From the NCBI RefSeq assembly GCF_000374485.1, contig NZ_KB894502.1, forward strand, positions 1 to 64,000: DNA of 64,000 nt. Direction: 5' to 3'. The DNA comes from Algicola sagamiensis DSM 14643 (GTDB taxonomy: Bacteria > Pseudomonadota > Gammaproteobacteria > Enterobacterales > Alteromonadaceae). Below, one piece after another: positions 38,076 to 46,270 of this stretch. Positions within the stretch are counted from its first letter, which is position 1. Each line of letters begins with the position of its first letter. Position numbers and translations under genes: made by a program. The notes beneath the pieces were generated by a model. That model was given only the letters and a program-made list of their open reading frames with translations. It was not told the DNA's origin and made no database searches.

Positions 38076-39140
38076 ATGGCACTAATTTCACTTCGCCAAT
38101 TACTTGATCATGCAGCGGAGAATGGTTACGGCGTTCCTGCTTATAACGTCAATAACTTAGAGCAAATGCGCGCAATAATGATGGCAGCGGATGAGACGAA
38201 CAGCCCTGTGATCGTTCAAGCTTCAGCGGGTGCTCGAAAATACGCAGGTGCGCCATTTTTACGTCATTTGATCTTGGCTGCCATTGAAGAATTCCCGCAC
38301 ATCCCAGTGGTGATGCATCAAGATCATGGGACATCGCCAGCAGTTTGCCAACGTTCAATTCAGCTTGGTTTTTCCTCCGTAATGATGGATGGTTCTTTGG
38401 AAGAGGACGGCAAAACACCTTCTTCCTACGAATATAACGTTGATGTAACACGGCGCACCGTTGAAATGGCACACGCCTGTGGTGTTTCCGTTGAAGGTGA
38501 AATTGGTGTTCTTGGTTCGCTTGAAACAGGGATGGCAGGTGAAGAAGATGGTGTTGGGGCAGAAGGCGTGCTCAGCGAAGACCAGTTGCTGACCGATCCA
38601 GAAGAAGCGGCTCAGTTTGTCAAGCAAACAGGTGTTGATGCTTTGGCAATTGCCTGTGGCACATCTCATGGTGCATACAAATTTACCCGTCCACCGACAG
38701 GTGATATTCTAGCGATTGACCGCATTGCGGAAATTCACCGCCGTATTCCAAATACCCACTTGGTGATGCATGGTTCTTCATCTGTACCACAAGATCTGTT
38801 AGCAATCATCAACGAGTTTGGTGGTGAGATCCCAGAAACATATGGTGTACCTGTGGAGCAGATTTGTGAAGGGATCAAACATGGTGTGCGTAAGGTGAAT
38901 ATTGATACGGATCTTCGTTTGGCAGCAACAGCAGCGATTCGACAAAACCTTGCACAAAACCCATCCGGTTTTGATCCGCGTAAGTACTTGAGTGAAGCCA
39001 CAAAAGCGATGTCTTTAGTCTGTAAACAGCGCTACGAAGCGTTTGGTACGTCTGGTATGGCAAGCAAGATCAAACCCATTTCTCTTGAGCATATGGTGAG
39101 CCGTTATGACTCGGGAGAATTGACACCAAAAGTCAATTAA
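38076..39140 (+). CDS. fbaA: Class II fructose-1,6-bisphosphate aldolase
   Basis: A 354-residue zinc-dependent aldolase cleaving fructose 1,6-bisphosphate. It begins with [21 protein letters not shown]; the metal site includes VVMHQDHG and the later HG motifs ([15 protein letters not shown]), and VEGEIGVLG is also present. The sequence type is that of Pseudomonas-like class II aldolases rather than E. coli FbaA. An AGGAG site precedes the ATG. A short hairpin (38036-38053) sits in the 114-bp gap after pgk. Confidence 0.97.
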   Translation: MALISLRQLLDHAAENGYGVPAYNVNNLEQMRAIMMAADETNSPVIVQASAGARKYAGAPFLRHLILAAIEEFPHIPVVMHQDHGTSPAVCQRSIQLGFSSVMMDGSLEEDGKTPSSYEYNVDVTRRTVEMAHACGVSVEGEIGVLGSLETGMAGEEDGVGAEGVLSEDQLLTDPEEAAQFVKQTGVDALAIACGTSHGAYKFTRPPTGDILAIDRIAEIHRRIPNTHLVMHGSSSVPQDLLAIINEFGGEIPETYGVPVEQICEGIKHGVRKVNIDTDLRLAATAAIRQNLAQNPSGFDPRKYLSEATKAMSLVCKQRYEAFGTSGMASKIKPISLEHMVSRYDSGELTPKVN

Positions 39141-39151
39141 TTCGATCACCT

Positions 39152-39921
39152 TTATTTTGGAATAGAGGTGGCGTCTTTCAGGCGATATTTCGCATAGATT
39201 TTCTCAATATCGCCTGACTCAATTAATTTTTTAATCCCTTGTTTAGCCGATGTAGGGCCTTTTCTTTACTGGGATGAAAACGCATCATGACATCAACAGC
39301 ACTGACAACATCACCGACTTCGAATTGACGAAACTCGGGTCTGCTTTGCATTTCATATTGAATGGTTCTTAGATTGACAAAAACCTGATTGACACGCTTC
39401 GCAAGGAGTTGTTCGAGCAGCAAGGTTTCGGATAAATTATCCATGCGTTTGATTTCACCCGAATGAAACGCTTTATCAAATCTTGGATAAGAATACCCCC
39501 TGACCATACCAACGGCTTTTCCTGCTAAATCATCTGGACCACGGACTTTAATCTTTTTGCCGGGAACAAAGACAACTACTTCAATTGAGCGTTCAAAAAC
39601 TATCGAATAAATACCTTTTTCAAAAGTATGTTGTCGCCATGCAGGGTTTATCCCAGGCTCAATATCAACTTTTCCCGCATCGAAGAGTTTAATGGCGCGG
39701 GCGAAAGGGTAGTTGTTAAAAATATATTGATCACCCGTGAGCGGCTCAAGCTTTTTAAAAATATCTTTAAATATGCCTGTCCTGTTTTTCTTTGACGGAA
39801 AGCTATAGGGTTCATTTGGTGGATCATAAGCAATCACCTGTAACTCTTCGGCCCTGCTCCAGAATGAAAGCGCTATGAAGAAAATAAGGGGAGAGGTGAA
39901 GCGATCGTATCGGCCCATCAT
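39152..39921 (-). pseudogene. Orphan periplasmic binding protein, frameshifted near its 3' end
   Basis: An SBP family 3-like protein with a weak signal peptide (to about residue 24), PFARAIKLFDAG (PFARA at 72-76), DLAGKAVGMVRGYSY and LLAKRVNQVFVNLRT. The open frame ends at 39223 after GLKN. One extra A in the A6 run (39227-39232, minus strand) would let it continue as KLIESGDIEKIYAKYRLKDA to a stop at 39152-39154. That tail is exactly the C-terminal helix expected for the family. So the last 22-25 residues are lost, or the sequence lacks one base. The fold may survive in the shortened form. No transporter nearby. Confidence 0.8.
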
Positions 39922-39993
39922 AAAGTTGCTATCTGTACCGTTCTTTCGTCAGTTATATAATGATAGAAAGAATCACTGACGATGGGGTGTTGT

Positions 39994-40374
39994 ATGATTG
40001 ACTTTATTTTTGATTTCTTTGAAGCACCAAGCCGCCCAACGAAAGAAAGTGCCTCTCCTATTGCCGGAAGTAGCCCAAATCAGGACAGCTCGGTTGATGC
40101 GCGAATGAGAGAGTTAGAGAGACGGCACGAACAGTTAAAGTTAGTCACACTAGCAATGTGGACACTTTTGAAAGAGCACTCTGGGCTAACAGAAGGTGAT
40201 TTGAAAAAATATATTGAGAAAGTGGATTTGATGGATGGAAAGTTGGACGGTAAAGCCCAGACGAAAGAAAAAGTCCACTGTGGAGGCTGTGATCGATATA
40301 TCCTTGCGACCGCATTGGCCTGCCCATACTGCGGGCAAGCGTTGAAAGTTAAGTCACCATTTTCAAGAGCATGA
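39994..40374 (+). CDS. Small zinc-ribbon protein of unknown function
   Basis: A 126-residue protein. It has a short hydrophobic N terminus (MIDFIFDFF), a Pro/Ser-rich linker, a helical middle (about 35-75, ARMRELERRHEQLKLV) and a C-terminal four-cysteine zinc ribbon with HCGGCDRYI and ACPYCG. I do not recognise a named family. The ATG at 39994 is preferred, with GGGGTG upstream, although ATG 39982 is possible. Single gene between two binding-protein genes. Confidence 0.65.
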   Translation: MIDFIFDFFEAPSRPTKESASPIAGSSPNQDSSVDARMRELERRHEQLKLVTLAMWTLLKEHSGLTEGDLKKYIEKVDLMDGKLDGKAQTKEKVHCGGCDRYILATALACPYCGQALKVKSPFSRA

Positions 40375-40398
40375 AATTCATCGGAGGAATTTCCAGTT

Positions 40399-41157
40399 TT
40401 ACTGATATCGCATGGAAATTGCTTCTAGCTCTCCTTTTTTTGCCATTTCTTCTAGGCGTTTATCAATGAGCTGTTGGAGCTTTGAGTCGATTTGTGGCGA
40501 CAAGGCGAGATAAATCGAGTAGTCCGGGATCACACTACTTAAGGGCTGCATTTTAAAGTTAGAAGGTTTTTTACCTTCTTTATTTAAGTGGTAATTGATA
40601 CGAAGACCCATTTCGACAAAGGCACTTTCACCGGCACGTTTTTGAATGATCCGAAAAGCAGCTGCATAATCTTTGACGCGAAGTTCGTTAAACAAGTTAC
40701 TTTTTATGTAAGGAACAAGATCGGGGTAATCGAAGCCATAAAGTAGAGCAACAGATTTGCCTTTCAGATCATCAATCGTTTTGAAGTTGAATGGTTCTTT
40801 CTTACTACTGAGGAGGTAATGTCGCACATTATAAATCGGGGTTTTTGATAAATTTGCAGCCTGAACCCCCCCCCAACCTGGGGAGCCATATGTTATCCAG
40901 TTTTGCGTATTTCCGGATTCCAAAGTGGAAATCATTCGATTAAAAGGGTATGTATGGTAGACAATATGATATTCAGAATGATTCTTGAAAACTTCCTTTA
41001 AAATGTCAGTCACGATACCGCGATGATTTTCTCCATTTTCCTCAATCTGGAATGGTTTTGCTTGTTTTGCAATGACAAAGTAATGTAACTCGGTTGATTG
41101 GACTGAGGCTGTGAATACAAAGGGAATGGTTGCAGTGACTAACTTGAATAAATTCAT
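40399..41157 (-). CDS. Orphan periplasmic binding protein, divergent SBP family 3-like
   Basis: A 252-residue secreted protein (signal peptide to about residue 22). It has HTYPFNRMISTLESG (PFNRM at 71-75), TIDDLKGKSVALLYGFDYPD as hinge, and a C-terminal helix EEMAKKGELEAISMRY. The segment that normally carries TxxR reads YGSPGWGG, so the classical amino-acid contact is missing and the ligand is likely different. It is divergently transcribed from the hybrid histidine kinase 164 bp away, raising the possibility that it feeds ligand information to that kinase. That link is inference. Confidence 0.8.
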   Translation of the reverse strand: MNLFKLVTATIPFVFTASVQSTELHYFVIAKQAKPFQIEENGENHRGIVTDILKEVFKNHSEYHIVYHTYPFNRMISTLESGNTQNWITYGSPGWGGVQAANLSKTPIYNVRHYLLSSKKEPFNFKTIDDLKGKSVALLYGFDYPDLVPYIKSNLFNELRVKDYAAAFRIIQKRAGESAFVEMGLRINYHLNKEGKKPSNFKMQPLSSVIPDYSIYLALSPQIDSKLQQLIDKRLEEMAKKGELEAISMRYQ

Positions 41158-41321
41158 TTCTATTGCAGTCCTATTACATAGCTGTATTTCATAGATATTT
41201 AAGCATAAATGTCATTATTTTCCTCATCCAGAAGGTTGATTTGCGTTCCTATATTTAAATTTACTGATCTATATTAATAAAATGAAAAAATATACGGCTT
41301 GAGTGGCTACAACAGGAAGAA

Positions 41322-43688
41322 ATGAAAAGAAAAATAGGTATAGCCCGACAGCTTGTCACTTATATTTTGATCGTGAGTTCCATATTTACGCTGTGTATTA
41401 CTGGGCTGAACATTTATTTGGATTATGAAAATGATTTAAGCGCGATTGATAGCCGGATGGCTGAAATTGAGTCAAGCTATTTGAGTGCTATTACTGCTTC
41501 ATTATGGATTGAAGACAGGGAGCAATTAGAAAAAATCATTCATGGCATCGGGAATCTTCCTGATGTGCAGTATATTGAAATTTATGATGATTATGAGGTG
41601 ATTTTTTCTCATGGAAAAAAAGTAAATGAGTATCTTCTTGTCTATGAATGGCCGATCAAGCATCAGACAAATTCGAAGGAGTATGAGCTTGGTTCGCTTC
41701 GACTCGAAACAGATTTATTGAATGTCTATAAGCGTCTTTATGACAAATTTGTTGTTTTACTGATTTCTCAAGCGGTTAAAACCCTCGCAATCACGCTCTT
41801 TATTTTATTCATCGTTTATCACGTTGTAGTCCGTTTTCTATCCGTTCTCTCGGAGGGGGTTTCCAAGTTTGATCGGGATGATATGCCCATTGCGGTTGAG
41901 ATACCTGAGCGTCCATATGATGATGAAATAGGAAGATTGGTTGAAAGCTATAATCGCTCGGTTGATAAAACCAGGCAAGCAAATTTTGCTTTAAAAGAAG
42001 CACGGGTGTTAGCGGAAGAAGCAAACCAGAAAAAAAGTGAGTTTTTAGCGAATATGAGTCATGAAATCCGAACGCCACTGAATGGCATTATTGGGATTTC
42101 ATCATTGATGCAAACAATGGTGATGCCAGATGAGCAAAAGAAATATGTCAATGTCATCTCTGACTCATCAAATTCTCTCCTTGAATTAATTAATAGCATT
42201 CTTGATTTTTCGAAGATAGAAGCCGGTCAAGTCCAACTGGAATCAACCACGTTGAACCTTTACGATCTAGTCGATGAAGTTGGTGTTGTCTTTGAGGTGA
42301 GAGCCCATGAAAAGAACCTTCAACTTAATATTGATACAGACCCGCGATTACCAAGTTGTTTAACAGGTGATCCGACGCGCTTAAAGCAAGTTTTGGGAAA
42401 CCTTGTGAGTAATGCAATTAAATTCACAATGGATGGTTCTATCACATTATCTGTTGAAAAACTCAATGAAACAGAAGAAGAAGTACAGGTATCTTTTTCT
42501 ATTCAAGATACAGGGATAGGGATCAGTCAAGATAAACAGGAACTCATTTTTGAAAAATTCCAACAAGCTGATGGGAGTACAACAAGACAGTTTGGTGGGA
42601 CAGGGCTTGGGTTAGCGATTTCAAAAGATATCGTGGAAATGATGGGGGGACAGCTTCAGTTAGAAAGTGAAATCGGCCAGGGAAGCTGTTTTTATTTCAC
42701 AGTGTCATTGAGTAAATATGGATTAGAGGAGTATGAAACCGACCCATTGTCTTTGTATACCGATCTCTATTGTTTAGTGATTGATGATGAACAACAAAAA
42801 ATGCGTCTAACCTCTGCGCAACTTGAAAAGCTTGGTGCAAAAATAGAAGTGTGTGTGGGGCCTGATGAAGCAGAGCAGTTTATCCGAGGCGCAATACTTA
42901 GGAATCAGCAATACGATTTAATTCTGATGGATAACATGGTTGGTACAATATCTGGGTTAAAAGTCGTCGATAATTTAGAAACACGGTTTGGTCGAAAGTG
43001 TCCTTCTGTTCTCTTTGTCACCTCCGAGTTGGAACCGCCAAAGCATGATAGCCCATTGATTCGAGGCTTTTTAGAAAGGCCATACAAATCTGGTGATTTA
43101 ATCGAGCTATTAGAACAAGCCCTCAATGCTGATGGGGATCATGTCAAGGTGTCTCAGAATGAAACAGAATCAATGGAACAGTGCTCAACTCAAATGCCAG
43201 AAGAGCAATCAAAGCCAGAACTGGACAGTCTCGAGTCTGATACCCAACACCAGTCAATTGATGAAATAGATAAAGAAACCAAAGGAAGGATTTTAGTCAT
43301 TGAGGATACGCTTGTGAATCAGTTGGTTGCAAAGGAGATGATTGCGCAGCTTGGTTTTGAGGTTGATATTGCTGATAACGGAAAAATCGGCTTTGAGAAA
43401 TGGCAAGAAGGTCAATATGATTTGATCCTGATGGATTGTCAAATGCCAGTGATGGATGGTCTTGAAGCAACTAGGCTTATACGCGAAGCTGAGGGTGATG
43501 GGCACCATATCCCAATTGTCGCGCTCACAGCAAATGTGTTGGAAGAGGTCAAAGAAGAATGTTTTCATTGCGGTATGAATGACTTCCTGGCGAAGCCATA
43601 TACCAAAGAGCAACTCGTGGACGTACTAGAAAGGTATCTGATTCATGAAAATCAAGAAGAAGATCGGATCACTCAGTATTTAAAATAG
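41322..43688 (+). CDS. Hybrid sensor histidine kinase with two receiver domains
   Basis: A 788-residue inner-membrane kinase. It has TM1 (about 11-32), a periplasmic sensor of about 110 residues, TM2 (about 145-170) and a linker. The HisKA H-box is FLANMSHEIRTPLNG (His247), followed by the ATPase domain with N-box LVSNAIKF, DTGIGI, and GGTGLGLAIS. The first receiver (about 462-580) has IDDE, LMDNM and the late Lys in a variant RPYKSGDL. The second (about 655-775) is canonical: VIEDTLVN, LMDCQMPVMDG (Asp about 704) and AKPYTKEQL. There is no Hpt domain, so a separate phosphotransfer protein is needed. No output regulator lies next to it. Confidence 0.93.
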   Translation: MKRKIGIARQLVTYILIVSSIFTLCITGLNIYLDYENDLSAIDSRMAEIESSYLSAITASLWIEDREQLEKIIHGIGNLPDVQYIEIYDDYEVIFSHGKKVNEYLLVYEWPIKHQTNSKEYELGSLRLETDLLNVYKRLYDKFVVLLISQAVKTLAITLFILFIVYHVVVRFLSVLSEGVSKFDRDDMPIAVEIPERPYDDEIGRLVESYNRSVDKTRQANFALKEARVLAEEANQKKSEFLANMSHEIRTPLNGIIGISSLMQTMVMPDEQKKYVNVISDSSNSLLELINSILDFSKIEAGQVQLESTTLNLYDLVDEVGVVFEVRAHEKNLQLNIDTDPRLPSCLTGDPTRLKQVLGNLVSNAIKFTMDGSITLSVEKLNETEEEVQVSFSIQDTGIGISQDKQELIFEKFQQADGSTTRQFGGTGLGLAISKDIVEMMGGQLQLESEIGQGSCFYFTVSLSKYGLEEYETDPLSLYTDLYCLVIDDEQQKMRLTSAQLEKLGAKIEVCVGPDEAEQFIRGAILRNQQYDLILMDNMVGTISGLKVVDNLETRFGRKCPSVLFVTSELEPPKHDSPLIRGFLERPYKSGDLIELLEQALNADGDHVKVSQNETESMEQCSTQMPEEQSKPELDSLESDTQHQSIDEIDKETKGRILVIEDTLVNQLVAKEMIAQLGFEVDIADNGKIGFEKWQEGQYDLILMDCQMPVMDGLEATRLIREAEGDGHHIPIVALTANVLEEVKEECFHCGMNDFLAKPYTKEQLVDVLERYLIHENQEEDRITQYLK

Positions 43689-43849
43689 GAATTCATCGCA
43701 ATTGGTCTTCAATGAATTTTTCCAACATTCATCTCTATCAACCAAAAACGTATATCAACCAAAGGAGTGAATTTAGATGATTATGTTGATTTTTAAGGAT
43801 TTTCATTAAGAAAATAATCTCATTTTTATGACAAATATGTGAAATATTA
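43689..43849. other. Intergenic region after the hybrid kinase
   Basis: 161 AT-rich bases. No gene or clear terminator was recognised. Confidence 0.4.
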
Positions 43850-43878
43850 TTGATCGCTTAGACTGTTGTCCGTATATT
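43850..43878 (+). promoter_or_regulatory. Sigma-70-type promoter of the 38-residue gene
   Basis: TTGATC (43850-43855) and TATATT (43873-43878) are separated by 17 bp, close to consensus. The first start codon lies 38 bp past the -10 box. Confidence 0.65.
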
Positions 43879-43915
43879 CGGTTCTGCAATAACATCAATA
43901 ATAAGGAAAAAAATA

Positions 43916-44032
43916 ATGGCTAAGTCTGTCAAAGAAATCAAAAATCAAATTAAAAACAGCAAAGCGAAAATTGAGAAGCAAGACAAGAAACTGAAAAAAC
44001 TTAAAAAAGCGCTCAAGAAAGCAGAAAAGTAA
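43916..44032 (+). CDS. 38-residue lysine-rich coiled-coil small protein
   Basis: A very short but well-framed gene. ATG 43916 has AAGGAAAA upstream, a TAA stop follows 38 codons later, a near-consensus promoter precedes it and an intrinsic terminator follows within 26 bp. The product starts MAKSVKEIKNQIKNSK and ends LKKALKKAEK. It has about 16 Lys and several Glu/Asp, no aromatic residues, and Ile/Leu at heptad-like spacing, so a single amphipathic basic helix or coiled coil is likely. It could bind nucleic acid, membrane or a partner protein. I do not recognise a family. Confidence 0.75.
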   Translation: MAKSVKEIKNQIKNSKAKIEKQDKKLKKLKKALKKAEK

Positions 44033-44057
44033 TTCTTCATTCAAGCATTGAATTTGG

Positions 44058-44084
44058 AGCCACTTTTAACAAAGTGGCTTTTTT
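44058..44084 (+). terminator. Rho-independent terminator of the 38-residue gene
   Basis: AGCCACTTT (44058-44066) pairs perfectly with AAAGTGGCT (44071-44079) around TAAC and is followed by TTTTT. Confidence 0.85.
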
Positions 44085-44216
44085 ACATCTATTTTTTAAG
44101 CTGTCCCCAATACGGCCTTTCATTTCGTATGTATGTTTGATAGCAGTAGAAAAAGCACCGTCAGGTATGGAATAATACTTCCTCGCAACAGTGATGACGG
44201 ATAAACCGCAATATTC

Positions 44217-45155
44217 ATGAATACGTTCTCCTCCACATTCTATCCATGGTTAAAAACGCCTTTTGATGCGTTGAATCAGCAACAACAAAGTGGAAAATTT
44301 CCTCATGCAGTTCTGGTTTGTGGTCCTGCTTATTCAGGCAAACAGGCGTTTTTAAAATATCTTGCTCAGGCACTCCTTTGCCAGCATTCAGCAGCGCTGC
44401 ACTCCTGTGAACAATGCCATTCATGTCTGACTTTTGAGGCAGGCGCACATCCTGACTTTTTAGCGATTCAAGACCAAGATAGAACCATCGGAGTAGATGA
44501 GATCCGTATGATCAGTGAAAAGATCCTGACAACATCTCACTTCGGAGGTGCACGAATTGTTGTCATTCCTGATATTGGTAGAATGACCATTGCTGCATCA
44601 AATGCATTGTTAAAATCATTAGAAGAGCCACCGGGCAATACCTGTTTTTTGCTGAGTATGTCAGATAAAGCGAATGTTTTGCCGACGATATTAAGCCGAT
44701 GTCTGAGATTTGAATTACGACTGAAAACCTCCGAGACCACAGCATGGTTTATGCAAGAAGGGATTTTTATTGAAGATGCATTACAGCGTCAGTTTTTTTC
44801 AAGAATGCCACGTCTTGCTCAACAATGGTCTCAGAGTAAACAACTTTCATTATTTCAATCATTTAATGAGAGTTTTGACGGGTGGCTTGAAGGAAATATC
44901 AATACAGAACAAATTGCAGATTTTCTGCTTGCGCAAGATGACCTAAACTTATATCTGAATTGGCTTTTGTTTCTCGCTTATCATCGTCAGGATGTCAGTC
45001 AAAAAGAATTGATACATCAACAGGTTTATGACTTTTTGAGTGACTATGGGCGGGTTTTAGGTCAGAATATGCAGCTTTCTGTGAACAATTTTCTCATCAA
45101 ATTAAAACAAAGTTGGAAAGGAGAGAAGTGTGCAAGTGATCGAGCTCACCTTTGA
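44217..45155 (+). CDS. holB: DNA polymerase III delta' subunit
   Basis: A 312-residue clamp-loader subunit of the AAA+ fold. It has the degenerate P-loop CGPAYSGKQAF (delta' does not hydrolyse ATP), the four-Cys zinc module around LLCQHSAALHSCEQCHSC, the GVDEIRMISEKI helix and the SNALLKSLEEPP sensor region with CFLLSMSDKANVLPTILSRC. The downstream neighbours pilZ and tatD are the normal ones. The usual upstream genes mltG and tmk are absent here. pilZ starts inside its last codons (26-bp overlap). Confidence 0.95.
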   Translation: MNTFSSTFYPWLKTPFDALNQQQQSGKFPHAVLVCGPAYSGKQAFLKYLAQALLCQHSAALHSCEQCHSCLTFEAGAHPDFLAIQDQDRTIGVDEIRMISEKILTTSHFGGARIVVIPDIGRMTIAASNALLKSLEEPPGNTCFLLSMSDKANVLPTILSRCLRFELRLKTSETTAWFMQEGIFIEDALQRQFFSRMPRLAQQWSQSKQLSLFQSFNESFDGWLEGNINTEQIADFLLAQDDLNLYLNWLLFLAYHRQDVSQKELIHQQVYDFLSDYGRVLGQNMQLSVNNFLIKLKQSWKGEKCASDRAHL

Positions 45156-45456
45156 TGATACAAGAGAACTTTATAGTTGTTTTATGCCTTTTTTTAAAAA
45201 TGGTGGTTTATTTATCAGAGCCCCGGAACTTCTGCCAATGGGAACAGAAGTTCAATTGAAAGTGATGCTGCCAGATGCGCTTGAATTTCAAGATGCGAAA
45301 GGCGTTGTTTCTTGGCATACGCCAAAAAATACGCAACATGCAACGCCACCAGGATATGGTGTCGCGCTGGATGGTGATTCAACAATTTTGCGTGAAAAAA
45401 TAGAGGTGGCGTTGGGGCACCTATTGAAGTCTTCGGATCCAACCTTTACTCTATAG
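45130..45456 (+). CDS. pilZ: PilZ domain type IV pilus protein
   Basis: A 108-residue protein of the original PilZ type needed for type IV pilus assembly. The conserved core is FFKNGGLFIRAPELLPMG, then LPD and GVVSWHTP followed by GYGVAL. The N-terminal RxxxR motif that binds cyclic di-GMP in other PilZ proteins is absent, as in PilZ itself. It starts with GTG (AGGAGAGAAGT upstream) and overlaps holB. The window also holds pilT, consistent with a piliated organism. Confidence 0.9.
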   Translation: MQVIELTFDDTRELYSCFMPFFKNGGLFIRAPELLPMGTEVQLKVMLPDALEFQDAKGVVSWHTPKNTQHATPPGYGVALDGDSTILREKIEVALGHLLKSSDPTFTL

Positions 45457-45487
45457 CGTTTAACCACGGAAAGAAGGTCGTTGTAAC

Positions 45488-46270
45488 GTGTTAATTGATT
45501 CTCATTGCCACCTTGATCGTATCAATTATGCGAAGTCAAACTCCTCGATGGCGGAAGTACTTGACTTTGCAAGAGATCGTGGCGTAAAGCATTTTCTTTG
45601 TGTTTCGGTTACTTTAGATGAATTCCCAACAATGTTGTCTTCTGTTGAAGCTCATTCAGATATTTCGGTTTCCTGCGGCGTTCACCCTTGTGATATTGAA
45701 GAAACGCTCGACTTTGCGTTATTGCGTGAATACGCGTCTCATGAAAAAGTTGTTGCGCTAGGTGAAACGGGGCTGGACTATTACTATTCATCAGAAAATA
45801 AAATCCAGCAACAAGAATCATTTGCCCAGCATATTCAACTGGCGAATGAAATTGATAAACCCGTTATCGTACATACCCGAGATGCGCGAGAAGACACTAT
45901 TGCTGTGATGCGGGACAACCACGCTGATAAATGTGGTGGTGTACTTCATTGTTTTACGGAAAACTGGGAAATGGCAAAAGCAGCTTTGGATTTAGGTTGG
46001 TATATTTCCATCTCTGGCATTGTTACGTTTAAAAATGCAGAAGCGCTGAGAGATGTCGTCCGTAAGCTTCCACTTGATCGCTTATTGATTGAAACGGATT
46101 CACCTTATTTAGCACCTGTGCCATTTCGTGGAAAGCAAAATCAGCCAGGTTATGTGAAAGAAGTTGCAGAATACGTCGCAAACCTGAAAGGTCTGCGAGA
46201 TGAAGCGCTCATCGAAGCGACAGGGGAAAATTTTGCGCGGTTATTTAAAAAGGCAAAATTAACTGCATGA
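45488..46270 (+). CDS. TatD family metal-dependent DNase/hydrolase
   Basis: A 260-residue TIM-barrel hydrolase. Metal ligands come from DSHCHLD at the start, GETGLDYYY, KPVIVHTRDARED, LHCFT and ETDSPYLAP, all of which are present. Members act as 3'-5' DNases or other phosphoester hydrolases; this copy sits in the holB-pilZ-tatD slot (YcfH-like). The start is GTG. The stop overlaps the start of the PhoD-like gene by 4 bp. Confidence 0.93.
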   Translation: MLIDSHCHLDRINYAKSNSSMAEVLDFARDRGVKHFLCVSVTLDEFPTMLSSVEAHSDISVSCGVHPCDIEETLDFALLREYASHEKVVALGETGLDYYYSSENKIQQQESFAQHIQLANEIDKPVIVHTRDAREDTIAVMRDNHADKCGGVLHCFTENWEMAKAALDLGWYISISGIVTFKNAEALRDVVRKLPLDRLLIETDSPYLAPVPFRGKQNQPGYVKEVAEYVANLKGLRDEALIEATGENFARLFKKAKLTA

